64,000 nt of DNA, taken from contig OZ241354.1 of assembly GCA_965199945.1 (NCBI GenBank), positions 1,922,001 through 1,986,000 on the forward strand, written 5' to 3'. The notes below the pieces were generated by a model. The model made no database searches and was not told where the DNA came from. It saw only the letters and a list, made by a program, of their open reading frames with translations. Origin of the DNA: VXYL01 sp965199945 (GTDB lineage: Bacteria > Pseudomonadota > Gammaproteobacteria > Pseudomonadales > Azotimanducaceae). A program made the position numbers and the translations under genes. Shown here piece by piece: positions 16,799 to 24,930 of the stretch; position 1 is the stretch's first letter, and each line of letters begins with the position of its first letter.

Positions 16799-17809
16799 GT
16801 GGAACTCGCCGAACTGGAGCGCCGGCTGGGCCCGTTCTGCGCCGCCAAGTACGGGCGCGACGTGCGCGTCTTCGACGTGCATGCGATGCCGGGCCATGCG
16901 GGCTTTTCCTACGGCTTCAGCGTGGCGGCCGGCGACGACGTGGAGTCCTGGTTCATCCGCCTCCCGCCGCCGAACGTGAACTGGCGCGGCACCGCCGACG
17001 TCTTGCGCCAAGTGGAAGTGCTGAACGCCTTGGACGGCACCGCCGTGCCGCACTGCTCGGTGCGCTGGGCCGGCGCCGACTTGGAGTGGTTCGGCTGCCC
17101 CTACTTCGTCGTGCCGAAGCTCGACGGCGACGTGCTGCGCTTCGGACCGGGCGAGTGGGCGGCGGCGCTCTCGGACGAGCAGCGCCTCGACATGGGACGC
17201 CAGGCCATGCAGGCGCTCGCCGAGATTCACAAGGTCGATGCGGCCAAGGCGCCCTATCTGGGCGAAGCGGTGCCGTTCCACGAAGACGTGGAGCGGTGGG
17301 ACCGCTTCTACGAGCGCGCCGCGGACCCGCAGTGTCTGGCGCGAGCGCCGGAATGTCGCCGCCGGCTGCTCGAAACGCTGCCCGACGACGCCCCGACCGG
17401 CATCTTCCACGGCGACTTCCAAATCTCCAACCTGTTCTTCGCCGACCGCGGCGCCGATGTCGGCCGGCTGCTGGCGGTGATCGACTGGGAGCTCACCGGC
17501 ATCGGCGCGACGCTCAACGACGTCGGCTGGATCTGCACCTTCAGCGACCGCGAGGCGTGGGCGAGCGGCGCCGGCGCGCGCCCGATGTTCCTCGATCCGC
17601 AGACGCTGACCGGGCTGTATGTCGATGCCTACGGCGAGGGGCTGCCGGCGCTGAACTGGTTCCGCGCCCTGGCGGCCTACAAGTTCGCCATCATCACCGG
17701 CTTCAACCTCGGCCTGCACCGACGCGGCAAGCGCGTGGACGAATCCTGGGAGACGACGGCGCTCTCCATGACGCCGCTCATCGACCGGGCGCTCGAGCTG
17801 CTTGGATAG
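16799..17809 (+). CDS. Phosphotransferase family protein (second APH-like)
   Basis: 336 residues from GTG 16799 (GGAG at 16787-16790). The kinase-like C-lobe is clear: IFHGDFQISNLFF (catalytic Asp and Asn) and VIDWELTGIGATLNDVGWI (metal Asp). The N-lobe shows GHAGFSYGFSVA. Same broad family as 11809 but clearly divergent in sequence. It follows the acyl-CoA synthetase and precedes tsaD by 9 bases, so it may be cotranscribed with both. Presumed to phosphorylate a small organic acid or its CoA ester; substrate unknown. Confidence 0.78.
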   Translation: MELAELERRLGPFCAAKYGRDVRVFDVHAMPGHAGFSYGFSVAAGDDVESWFIRLPPPNVNWRGTADVLRQVEVLNALDGTAVPHCSVRWAGADLEWFGCPYFVVPKLDGDVLRFGPGEWAAALSDEQRLDMGRQAMQALAEIHKVDAAKAPYLGEAVPFHEDVERWDRFYERAADPQCLARAPECRRRLLETLPDDAPTGIFHGDFQISNLFFADRGADVGRLLAVIDWELTGIGATLNDVGWICTFSDREAWASGAGARPMFLDPQTLTGLYVDAYGEGLPALNWFRALAAYKFAIITGFNLGLHRRGKRVDESWETTALSMTPLIDRALELLG

Positions 17810-17818
17810 CGAAGGCCG

Positions 17819-18853
17819 GTGCTAGTCCTCGGCATCGAGACATCCTGCGACGAGACCGGCGTCGCGCTCTACGATTCCCAATCCGGGCTGCTCGCGGACG
17901 CGCTCTACAGCCAAGTCGAACTGCACGCCCGCTACGGCGGCGTGGTGCCGGAACTCGCCTCCCGCGACCACGTCCGCAAGATCGTGCCTCTGCTGCACAC
18001 GCTCCTCGACGATGCCGGACGACGGCGGGCGGACATCGACGCGGTGGCGTTCACGGCCGGCCCTGGACTGATCGGGGCTTTGATGGTCGGCGCCATGGTC
18101 GGCCGCGCCTTGGCCTTCGGCCTCGACGTGCCGGCCATCGGCGTGCATCACATGGAAGCCCACCTGCTGGCGCCGCTCATGGGCTCGCAGCCGGGAAGCT
18201 CGCCCGCCGATGAACAGCCTTTGCGCCCGCCCTTCACGGCGCTGCTGGTGTCCGGCGGCCACACGCAGCTCGTGCAGGTGCAGGACATCGGCGACTACCA
18301 CATTCTCGGCGAGAGTCTGGACGACGCCGCTGGCGAGGCATTCGACAAGACGGCGCAGATGCTCGGCCTCGGCTATCCGGGCGGCCCGGCCGTCGCCAAG
18401 GCCGCGCAAGCGGGCGATCCGACGCGCTTTCGCTTTCCGCGCCCGATGACCGATCGGCCTGGGCTGGACATGAGCTTTTCGGGCTTGAAAACCTACACGT
18501 TGAACACGGTCCGCGACCACGCCCCCCTCGCAGATCGCGACGTGGCGGACATCGCCCGCGCCTTCGAGGACGCCGTGGTGGACACCTTGGCGATCAAGTG
18601 TACGCGGGCGTTACAGGCGGCCGATACGAACACCCTCGTTGCCGCTGGGGGCGTCGCCGCGAACCGGCGGCTGCGCGCGCGCTTGCAGGCCGACCTGCCG
18701 CGCGTCGTCTATCCGCCGCCAGCCTTGTGTACCGACAACGGCGCGATGATCGCCCATGCTGGCGCATTGCGTTTGGCCGCCGGCCAGCACGACTCCTTGG
18801 CGGTCGTGCCTAGGGCGCGCTGGCCGATGGCGTCGCTGCCGCCCGTTGCTTGA
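17819..18853 (+). CDS. tsaD: tRNA N6-adenosine threonylcarbamoyltransferase
   Basis: 344 residues from a GTG (MLVLGIETSCDETGVALYD). ASKHA-fold signatures are present: the metal-binding H-x-x-x-H in GVHHMEAHL, LLVSGGHTQLV, and the C-terminal AAGGVAANRRLRARL. With TsaB and TsaE it transfers threonylcarbamoyl to A37 of ANN-decoding tRNAs, an essential step. Its 3' end overlaps the convergent cca gene by 44 bases. Confidence 0.96.
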   Translation: MLVLGIETSCDETGVALYDSQSGLLADALYSQVELHARYGGVVPELASRDHVRKIVPLLHTLLDDAGRRRADIDAVAFTAGPGLIGALMVGAMVGRALAFGLDVPAIGVHHMEAHLLAPLMGSQPGSSPADEQPLRPPFTALLVSGGHTQLVQVQDIGDYHILGESLDDAAGEAFDKTAQMLGLGYPGGPAVAKAAQAGDPTRFRFPRPMTDRPGLDMSFSGLKTYTLNTVRDHAPLADRDVADIARAFEDAVVDTLAIKCTRALQAADTNTLVAAGGVAANRRLRARLQADLPRVVYPPPALCTDNGAMIAHAGALRLAAGQHDSLAVVPRARWPMASLPPVA

Positions 18854-19880
18854 AGAGCCAGCGTTCGATTTGCCGCAGCCGCTCCGCCTGCAACGCGGCG
18901 CCGTAGGCCGGGCCAGCTTCCGCCTGTACGCGCAATCGGCAGAGATTCTCGATTAGGCGCCGCAGCGGTGCACCATCAACGCCGCTGCAAGCCGCCACCG
19001 CGTCCAACACCAGCCCCGGCACCGGCCCTTGGCGGAAAGCGCCGATTGACGTGAGCGCCGCGTGCAGTGCTTCTGGCGGCACATCGGAGCTGGCGAGGGA
19101 CCGACCATGCGCCGCCACGGCTTTGACGGCGCGGCGCATGACGGCCGGGGCTTTGAGCTTGGCGTAGGTGGACGCCACCGCCGGCGGCGTGTTGGCCCAG
19201 CCCACCGCGGCCAAGGCAGTCTGCGCTTCATCGAAGTTGTGCGCCGCGAACAATCCAGCCGTCGCAGGCAAATCGAGAGCCGCGAACCAGTGGGCGCCGC
19301 GCAGCTCCGCCACGACCTCGAAGAACCGGCCAAGACGAGGCGCCGCCTTGCTTAGCTCCGCCCAAACGCGCTCGCCGGAGAGCGCCGCCAGTTCGGGAAT
19401 CATGCGCCGCATCAGCTCCAACGTCTGCGGATGGATGGCGAAGCCGGGGAGCTGGGCCGCGAAGCGGGCGACGCGGAAGACGCGCAGCGGATCCTCGGCG
19501 AACGCCGGCGAGACGTGCCGCAGAACGCGATCTTCGAGGTCCGCCTGCCCGTTCCAGGGGTCGATCAACAAACCATCCGCGTCCTTGGCGATGGCGTTGA
19601 TGGTGAGATCGCGGCGCGCCAGATCGTCTTCCAGCGTCACGTCCGTCGCCCGCCAAGCGAAGCGCTGGTGGCCCGGGCCGGTCTTGCGCTCGGTGCGCGC
19701 CAGCGCGTACTGCTCGCCGCTCTGCGGATGCAGGAACACGGGAAAGTCGCGCCCCACCTGCCGGAAGCCACGCCGCAGCATGTCTTCCGGGCTAGCGCCC
19801 ACCACTACCCAATCGCGTTCGGTCACCGGACGGCCAAGCAGCTCGTCGCGCACCGCCCCGCCGACGAGATAGATATTCAT
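18810..19880 (-). CDS. cca: CCA-adding tRNA nucleotidyltransferase
   Basis: 356 residues from ATG 19880. Class II features are MNIYLVGGAVRDELLG, the catalytic D-x-D-like ERDWVVVG, RRDLTINAIA, and DPLRVFRVARFAAQ. It adds or repairs the 3'-CCA of tRNAs from CTP and ATP without a template. It is shorter than the E. coli enzyme and no separate HD phosphohydrolase motif was seen. The start overlaps the apaH stop (ATGA), so it is the last gene of rsmA-apaG-apaH-cca. Confidence 0.95.
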   Translation of the reverse strand: MNIYLVGGAVRDELLGRPVTERDWVVVGASPEDMLRRGFRQVGRDFPVFLHPQSGEQYALARTERKTGPGHQRFAWRATDVTLEDDLARRDLTINAIAKDADGLLIDPWNGQADLEDRVLRHVSPAFAEDPLRVFRVARFAAQLPGFAIHPQTLELMRRMIPELAALSGERVWAELSKAAPRLGRFFEVVAELRGAHWFAALDLPATAGLFAAHNFDEAQTALAAVGWANTPPAVASTYAKLKAPAVMRRAVKAVAAHGRSLASSDVPPEALHAALTSIGAFRQGPVPGLVLDAVAACSGVDGAPLRRLIENLCRLRVQAEAGPAYGAALQAERLRQIERWLFKQRAAATPSASAP

Positions 19881-20734
19881 GCGCTGCTCGTACGCTCCGG
19901 CGATGCGCTGCCCTCGGCTTGCTGGTTCGGGCGATCCCTCGGCGCAGCCGGAACGGAGAACACGGCCCCGTCCTCGGCGCGAACGGCGGTGAGCGTTCGA
20001 CCCCAGACGCAGCCGGTGTCGAGGCCGATCAGCGCATTGCTGCCCGTCTCGCCGTCTAGAGCGGCCCAATGGCCGAAGTAGAGGGTCTTGTCCAGCCGCG
20101 ACGGGTAGCCGAACCAGGGCCGGTAGCCAGGCGGCAAATCCTGCAACGCCCCCTTGTGCGCGAACTCCATGCGCCCGTCGGCATCCACCAAGCGCATCCG
20201 CGTGAGGTAGTTGACGATGGCGCGGTGCCGCGGCAGTCCTTCCAGATCGTCGCTCCACAGCGCCGGTTCGTTGCCGTACATCTCTCGGAAGAACGCCCGA
20301 TGCCCGGGGCCGGCCAGCACGCCCTCCACTTCCCGGGCGCGAACTCGCGCTTCCTCGAGGCTCCAGATGTGGGGAATCCCCGCATGGGCCATCGCCCACC
20401 CTTCGCCTTCCGCCAAGAGCGGCCGACGGCGCAGCCAATCGGCCAACTGCCCGCAATCCGGCGCCTCCAGCAAGTCGTCCAAGGTGTCGCCGTGGCGCTG
20501 CGCGTGGCCGCCGTAGACCATCGCCAGAAAGTGCAGGTCGTGATTGCCGAGCACCGTCTCGAAGCGCTCGCCGAGGCTGCGCGCGAAACGCAGCGTGGCC
20601 AGCGAATCCGGCCCGCGATTCACCAAGTCGCCAACGCACCAGAGCGCGTCGTCGCTGCCGAAGCGCACTTGGCCAAGCAACGCCCGCAAGCTGTCGAGAC
20701 AGCCTTGGACGTCGCCCACGATGTAGGTGGCCAC
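19877..20734 (-). CDS. apaH: Symmetrical diadenosine tetraphosphatase
   Basis: 285 residues. Metallophosphatase motifs are in order: GDVQGC, GDLVNRGPDS, GNHDLHFLA, and MAHAGIPHIW. It hydrolyses Ap4A to two ADP and removes Np4 caps from RNA. Position after apaG and before cca with an ATGA overlap indicates one transcript with rsmA-apaG; apaG-apaH adjacency is widespread in Proteobacteria. Confidence 0.96.
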   Translation of the reverse strand: MATYIVGDVQGCLDSLRALLGQVRFGSDDALWCVGDLVNRGPDSLATLRFARSLGERFETVLGNHDLHFLAMVYGGHAQRHGDTLDDLLEAPDCGQLADWLRRRPLLAEGEGWAMAHAGIPHIWSLEEARVRAREVEGVLAGPGHRAFFREMYGNEPALWSDDLEGLPRHRAIVNYLTRMRLVDADGRMEFAHKGALQDLPPGYRPWFGYPSRLDKTLYFGHWAALDGETGSNALIGLDTGCVWGRTLTAVRAEDGAVFSVPAAPRDRPNQQAEGSASPERTSSA

Positions 20735-20764
20735 GGGCTTGGCGAGACCGGCGCGTCCGGCCGG

Positions 20765-21136
20765 CTAGTGGACGACGATGTTCGGCGCTTCCAGCGAGAA
20801 CGCGGCGATGGGCACCTCGAAGAGCGCGCCGTCGCTCGCTTGGAACTCGTAGTGGCCTTCCATCACGCCCACGGCGGTCTCGAGAACGCAGGCGCTGGTG
20901 TAGCGGAACGCCTCGCCCGGCGCCAGCGTCGGCTGATTGCCGACCACGCCCGGCCCGCGCACTTCCTGCTGCCCGCCGTCGCCGTTGGTGATGAGCCAGT
21001 AGCGATTCAGCAACTGCGCCGTCTCGTCGCCGTGGTTGGCGATGGTGATGGTGTAGGCGAAGACGTAGCGCGGCACCGCGGGATCGGATTCGGAGGCGAT
21101 GAAGCGGGTCTCGACGTCAACGCGGATGTTCGGCAT
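20765..21136 (-). CDS. apaG: ApaG protein (DUF525)
   Basis: 123 residues starting MPNIRVDVETRFI. An all-beta fibronectin-III-like domain with the family phrases YTITIANHGDETAQLLNR, VRGPGVVGNQPTLAPGE and MEGHYEFQ. Its biochemical role is unresolved; it is genetically linked to apaH. The gene starts inside the rsmA 3' end (20-base overlap). Confidence 0.95.
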   Translation of the reverse strand: MPNIRVDVETRFIASESDPAVPRYVFAYTITIANHGDETAQLLNRYWLITNGDGGQQEVRGPGVVGNQPTLAPGEAFRYTSACVLETAVGVMEGHYEFQASDGALFEVPIAAFSLEAPNIVVH

Positions 21137-21941
21137 CGGGTTCTCCGTTGTCGGGGCTGCGCTGCCGCGCCCCGGCGCCACCGCAATGATTGGCGATGGC
21201 GACGTACTCCGCCACGGTGACGCTCTCCGCCCGCCGCCCCGGATCGATTCCCAGAGCGCACCAGTTCGGCGCAAAGGATTTTAGGGCATTGGCGAGAATC
21301 TTTCGGCGCTGCCCGAAGCTCGCCCGCAACACGCGCCGAAGCGCCTCCACGTCGCAAGGCTCGCGCTCGCGCGGCGTGAGGCGCACGAACGCCGAGGCGA
21401 CCTTCGGCTGCGGCGTAAAGCTCGCCGCATCCACATCGAACAACTTGACCACCCGGCAGTGGTACTGGGCCATCACCGACAGCCTGCCGTAGCGCTTGCC
21501 GCCGGGCTGCGCCGCAAGCCGCGCCGCGACCTCCGCCTGCAGCATCACATGGATGTCCGCGACGCGCCCACCAAGGGCGAACAGCCGCTCAAGCAGCGGC
21601 GACGCGATGTTGTAGGGCAGGTTGCCAACCACGCGCCAGTGCTCCCCCGCTCCCCCCTGTTCCCGCGGCGCAACGATGGCGCAGAGATCGGTGCGCAGCG
21701 CATCGCCACAGACAAGCTGCAGCGCCGGCAACCGCCGCCCAAGCACCGCCGCCAGATCGCGGTCGATCTCGATGGCCGCCACCCGCCCCGCCTCCGCGCA
21801 AAGCCGCTCCGTCAACGCCCCCCTGCCGGGGCCGATCTCCAGAACGCAGTCGTCCGCCTTCACCATGAGCGCGGCGAAGATGCGCTCGAGTGCCGCCGCA
21901 TCGGTGAGAAAGTGCTGGCCGAAGCGTTTGCGAATGGGCAT
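21117..21941 (-). CDS. rsmA: 16S rRNA (A1518/A1519) dimethyltransferase
   Basis: 274 residues. Rossmann methyltransferase with the family opening RKRFGQHFLTD, SAM site LEIGPGRGALTERL, AIEIDRDLA, and the catalytic NLPYNIASPLL motif. It dimethylates two adjacent adenosines in the 3' terminal hairpin of 16S rRNA during 30S assembly. It heads the rsmA-apaG-apaH-cca operon. In many gammaproteobacteria pdxA and surA lie directly upstream; here ~5.9 kb of accessory DNA separates it from surA and pdxA is absent. Confidence 0.96.
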   Translation of the reverse strand: MPIRKRFGQHFLTDAAALERIFAALMVKADDCVLEIGPGRGALTERLCAEAGRVAAIEIDRDLAAVLGRRLPALQLVCGDALRTDLCAIVAPREQGGAGEHWRVVGNLPYNIASPLLERLFALGGRVADIHVMLQAEVAARLAAQPGGKRYGRLSVMAQYHCRVVKLFDVDAASFTPQPKVASAFVRLTPREREPCDVEALRRVLRASFGQRRKILANALKSFAPNWCALGIDPGRRAESVTVAEYVAIANHCGGAGARQRSPDNGEPDAEHPR

Positions 21942-22114
21942 TGATGAGCCTAGGGGTGGCTGGGCGAGCGAGAAGGGTGCAAGGGAAAGGACATTGCTGC
22001 GACTGATACTTGATCCGGTGCATGGAGCGAGCGATGGGCACGATGGGCACCTTGAGACTGGACAGATTCAGCAAGATGGCACATCATCAATGCTACCATC
22101 GAAACTCAACCACC

Positions 22115-22122
22115 AGAGGAGG
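22115..22122 (+). promoter_or_regulatory. Ribosome site deciding the Fic start
   Basis: AGAGGAGG is 8 bases before GTG 22131 but only 2 bases before GTG 22125, favouring 22131. Confidence 0.55.
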
Positions 22123-22130
22123 CCGTGACC

Positions 22131-23582
22131 GTGGCCAAGGAATGGCACCGCATCACCGACTACGAGGTCGATCCACAGCAGCTCGCCGACAAGGAGTTGG
22201 CGGCCCTCTCCAGCGTTTGGGTCGAGCAAAGAGCGAAGTTGGGCGAATCGTTGCCCATCTCGGAGTTCACCGAACGCCTGAAGCGGGAGTGGGCGATCGA
22301 AACGGGGCTCATCGAACACCTCTACACACTGGATCGCGGCATCACGGAGCTGATGATAGAGCAAGGTGTGAACGCGGCATTGATTCCTCATCGATCCACG
22401 CAAGAACCAGAACTCGCAGCGGCGATGATCGGCGACCAGCAAGACGCAATCGAGAGCGTCTTCGCCTTCGTCAACGGCAATCGCGATCTTTCCACCAGCT
22501 ACATAAAGGAACTCCACAGTTTGTTTACACGTCACCAGAAAAGTGCGGAGGGACGCGATCAATTTGGCCAGAATGTCGTGGTGCCCCTTGTTCGAGGCGA
22601 GTACAAGCGCCAGCCCAACAACCCCACCCGGCCAGACGGCACACCGCATGCCTACTGTCCACCCGAGCAAGTTGCCTCGGAGATGGACGCCCTCATTGAC
22701 CTGCATTCGAAGCACGTCTCTGTCGCACCAGAGGTCGAGTCCGCATGGCTCCATCACCGATTCACGCAGATCCACCCGTTTCAAGACGGCAATGGGCGCA
22801 TCGCAAGGGCATTGGCGACACTCATTTTTATCAAGGCCAATTGGCTGCCGCTGGTGGTTCGAGATGCGGACCGGGCGCTCTACATCGACGCCTTGGAGCA
22901 GGCTGATCTCGGAAATCTGCGTTCGTTGATCGCCTTCTTCTCCAAGCTCCAGCGCCAGCAGTTCATCAGCGCGCTTGGCATCGCCCGGGATCTGGAAACG
23001 AGAGTGCGCGTCGAAGCGCGCGTCCACGCAATCAGGAAACGGCTGGCCGATCGCCGACAGGAACTGGAGCGAGAGTGGGAAGCGGCGATTGCGAGCGCCA
23101 AGCACCTTCAGGAAGTCGCCAGAGGACGTCTGGACGAAGTCTGTTCTTTGCTCGAGGAGGTCCTGCGAGACGAGCCGTTCACATTCTATGTCGATCAAGA
23201 GTTTGACGACGGAAACCGGAGCCATTGGTTTCAAAACCAAATCGTCTCAACCGCCAAGGAGCTTGGCTACTACGCGAACACGCAGCACTACCGATCCTGG
23301 TCGCGCTTGGTGATGAAGGACGGCAGCCAAGCGCAAATGTTGCTTTCCTTCCATTGCATCGGACGCCCATTTCAGGGTGTTCTGGCCTGCTCGGCAACGT
23401 GGTTCCGGCGGCTGCCTACCGACGACGGCGGGAGCGAAACGGAGGGCCGCTCGGCGCTCAGCGACGAAGTGTTCCAGATCAACTACAAGGAGCCATTGGC
23501 CGATTTGGAGTTGCGGTTCAAGGATTGGCTCGAATCCGCAGTCGAGCGCGGGCTTGCATTGTGGGAGAAGGCGGCGCTCTGA
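22131..23582 (+). CDS. Fic-family protein (AMP transferase type)
   Basis: 483 residues. The Fic core is complete: VRGEYKRQPN (flap), and the active-site loop HPFQDGNGRIAR at ~residue 215, matching H-x-F-x-D-G-N-G-R-x-x-R. Upstream, AIETGLIEHLYTLDRG may be the inhibitory helix region. After the Fic domain comes a coiled-coil-like stretch (~290-345) and a C-terminal domain of ~130 residues I do not recognise. Fic proteins transfer AMP or other nucleotide parts onto Ser/Thr/Tyr hydroxyls, often as toxins. It is alone on the plus strand in an island of minus-strand defence genes. Confidence 0.85.
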   Translation: MAKEWHRITDYEVDPQQLADKELAALSSVWVEQRAKLGESLPISEFTERLKREWAIETGLIEHLYTLDRGITELMIEQGVNAALIPHRSTQEPELAAAMIGDQQDAIESVFAFVNGNRDLSTSYIKELHSLFTRHQKSAEGRDQFGQNVVVPLVRGEYKRQPNNPTRPDGTPHAYCPPEQVASEMDALIDLHSKHVSVAPEVESAWLHHRFTQIHPFQDGNGRIARALATLIFIKANWLPLVVRDADRALYIDALEQADLGNLRSLIAFFSKLQRQQFISALGIARDLETRVRVEARVHAIRKRLADRRQELEREWEAAIASAKHLQEVARGRLDEVCSLLEEVLRDEPFTFYVDQEFDDGNRSHWFQNQIVSTAKELGYYANTQHYRSWSRLVMKDGSQAQMLLSFHCIGRPFQGVLACSATWFRRLPTDDGGSETEGRSALSDEVFQINYKEPLADLELRFKDWLESAVERGLALWEKAAL

Positions 23583-23647
23583 CGAGCTGCCTTGTGTGCG
23601 AGCGGCAAGGCCCTCGCGCTCCCAAGCCGAGGGCTCTTGGGTAGGCG

Positions 23648-23693
23648 TCATTCCATGCCGATGTTGCCCGCGACGCTACGTGGTTTGCCGACG
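23648..23693 (-). pseudogene. Remnant of an mcrC 3' end
   Basis: Aligns with the last codons of mcrC (24931-24990): TCATTCCATGCCGA versus TCATCCCATGCCGA, then a ~12-base gap, then CGCGACGCTACGTGGTT versus CGCGACGCTGCGTGGTT followed by GCCGAC in both, including the stop codon. This indicates that a second mcrC once ended here. Confidence 0.65.
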
Positions 23694-23739
23694 CCCAATA
23701 GAGCGCCAACGTCAACAGGCATCGCAGAAGTCCTTACGG

Positions 23740-23973
23740 TCATGAGGCTCCGGCGGTTGCCCTCCATCCCGATGGAGAATGCCCAGCTGCACGAACGTCG
23801 CCCTCGGCCCTCGACGCAAAGAACTCGGCCGTCTTCATCGCGCAGATCTTCTCCGCCACCGCTGTCGTCACGAACTGGTTGATGCTGGTGCCGTCTTCTT
23901 TGCTGATCTGCACGAGAGCGGCCTTCAACGACGCCGGCAGCCGCAATGAGTAGGTGGCGGTTTGCTTCTTCAT
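23740..23973 (-). CDS. Ribbon-helix-helix antitoxin-like protein, altered C-terminus
   Basis: 77 residues starting MKKQTATYSLRLPASLKAAL, then GTSINQFVTTAVAEK: a ribbon-helix-helix of the HicB-associated kind. After TAEFFASRAEGD the expected tail is not in this frame; the next frame reads QLGILHRDGGQPPEPHD and stops at 23712, which resembles the normal family ending. I infer a one-base frameshift that replaced the tail. It starts 35 bases after the NTase stop on the same strand. Probable DNA-binding autoregulator of the NTase module. Confidence 0.6.
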   Translation of the reverse strand: MKKQTATYSLRLPASLKAALVQISKEDGTSINQFVTTAVAEKICAMKTAEFFASRAEGDVRAAGHSPSGWRATAGAS

Positions 23974-24008
23974 ACCCTACATCCTCTTCAAGGCCTTTCG
24001 CCACGCCA

Positions 24009-24527
24009 TCATGCTTCTCCGCGCAAACGCTCGTAGCGTGCTTCTATTTCCCAGAACCGCATCCACTGGCGCAGGTATTCGCAGTCGAGCCGAGGCTTGG
24101 TCCGTAGGATGGCCCGCACGTCCCAGTCGTCCTTGTCGCGGCCGGCGATCAGTTTGTGGATGAGCACGTCTTCGACGGCCATGACCTTGATTGATACGCC
24201 GTCCGGCGTCTCCATATCGACGGCGCGGGACAGGGCGACCTCCTGATAATCCATGCCGGTTGCCATCAAATCCAACTTGCCGTAGTCGCCGTGCTCCGCC
24301 CGCAGCAGCCAGCCATCGCCCGCGTGCTGGCGAACCTGCCAGCCGTCGCGCACCATGTCCGCGGCGAGGTCGGCCATGCGTGCGCCGCCGAGGGACACCA
24401 GCACGTCGTAGTCCGTCGTCAGCCGCACCTCGTCCCTGTGAATGTTCGCGGCGTGACCGCCGACGAGGGCCCACGAGAGCCCCCGCGCAGCGAGGAAGCT
24501 ACCCAGCCATGCCAGCAGACCCGGCAT
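24009..24527 (-). CDS. Nucleotidyltransferase-fold protein (AbiEii/DUF6036-like)
   Basis: 172 residues. Pol-beta-like NTase signature: WALVGGHAANIHRDEVRLTTDYDVLVS, that is G-G-x-A followed by R-x-T-x-D-x-D; later MAVEDVLIHKLIAGRDKD is the helical part common to AbiEii/MenT-like toxins. It overlaps the small upstream gene by 29 bases and is followed by the RHH gene, giving a three-gene toxin-antitoxin-like unit. AbiEii-type toxins transfer nucleotides to tRNA; activity here is inferred only. Confidence 0.65.
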   Translation of the reverse strand: MPGLLAWLGSFLAARGLSWALVGGHAANIHRDEVRLTTDYDVLVSLGGARMADLAADMVRDGWQVRQHAGDGWLLRAEHGDYGKLDLMATGMDYQEVALSRAVDMETPDGVSIKVMAVEDVLIHKLIAGRDKDDWDVRAILRTKPRLDCEYLRQWMRFWEIEARYERLRGEA

Positions 24528-24768
24528 CGGACTTCCTCATCATCGCCTCTCGCTCGGCCAGATGTTCGGCCAAGTCGTCGCTGGCGTTGTACACGGGCCA
24601 CTGCGCTCGATGCCTCGCGAGTTCTTCAAGCACCTCGCCGAGCTGCCGGGGCGGTCGGGAGCCGAATTTCGGCACGGTCTCTTCCAGTTCGCCCAGCCGC
24701 TTGAAGTACGCCCGCTCCCGCTCGCTGGCCTTGCGGTTGGGCGGCAGGCGGTTGGCAGCACGTTCCAT
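24499..24768 (-). CDS. Small partner of the NTase, possible antitoxin (copy A)
   Basis: 89 residues from ATG 24768: MERAANRLPPNRKASERERAYFKRLGELEE begins a mostly helical charged protein (cited as MERAANRLPPNRKAS plus ERAYFKRLGELEE). I recall N-R-L-P-P-N-R-K-A-S/T as the opening of a small family found next to such NTases. Overlap with the NTase start indicates coupling. A near copy is at 27400-27747. A TTGACC/TACGGT promoter lies so close that the transcript may be leaderless. Confidence 0.55.
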   Translation of the reverse strand: MERAANRLPPNRKASERERAYFKRLGELEETVPKFGSRPPRQLGEVLEELARHRAQWPVYNASDDLAEHLAEREAMMRKSDAGSAGMAG

Positions 24769-24821
24769 GCCGATACCGTAGCAGCGGGCTGCCGAGAGGG
24801 TCAAACGCGAACGCCGACTGA
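24520..24821. repeat. 302-bp direct repeat, copy A
   Basis: Aligns without gaps to 27499-27800, same orientation, 32 mismatches by hand count (~89% identity). It covers nearly all of the small partner gene and its promoter. The offset of 2,979 bases brackets mcrC and the truncated mcrB. Confidence 0.85.
24775..24804 (-). promoter_or_regulatory. Possible promoter of the small partner gene (copy A)
   Basis: Minus-strand TTGACC (24804-24799), 18-base spacer, TACGGT (24780-24775). The -10 ends 6 bases before the ATG at 24768, implying a leaderless mRNA. The same elements with the same spacing are conserved in copy B (27783-27754). Confidence 0.35.
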
Positions 24822-24930
24822 GCGTGCGGGCGATCTTGGGAAAGAGCAGTCGGAAGGCGCGTCACGCTGCCCTGTGTCGCCCGGTCTACCCATGGCCCTA
24901 GCGTGGGAAACGGCATCGGCTGTACATCCG

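Noticed and set aside
15604..18213. An 869-codon plus-strand frame overlapping the acyl-CoA synthetase, phosphotransferase and tsaD
   Set aside because: It is a shifted frame of three recognisable genes; low-complexity Arg/Ala content.
24499..24768. Retron or abortive-infection AbiE pair
   Set aside because: No reverse transcriptase; the small protein has no AbiEi-type winged HTH, so only a general NTase/partner unit is supported.
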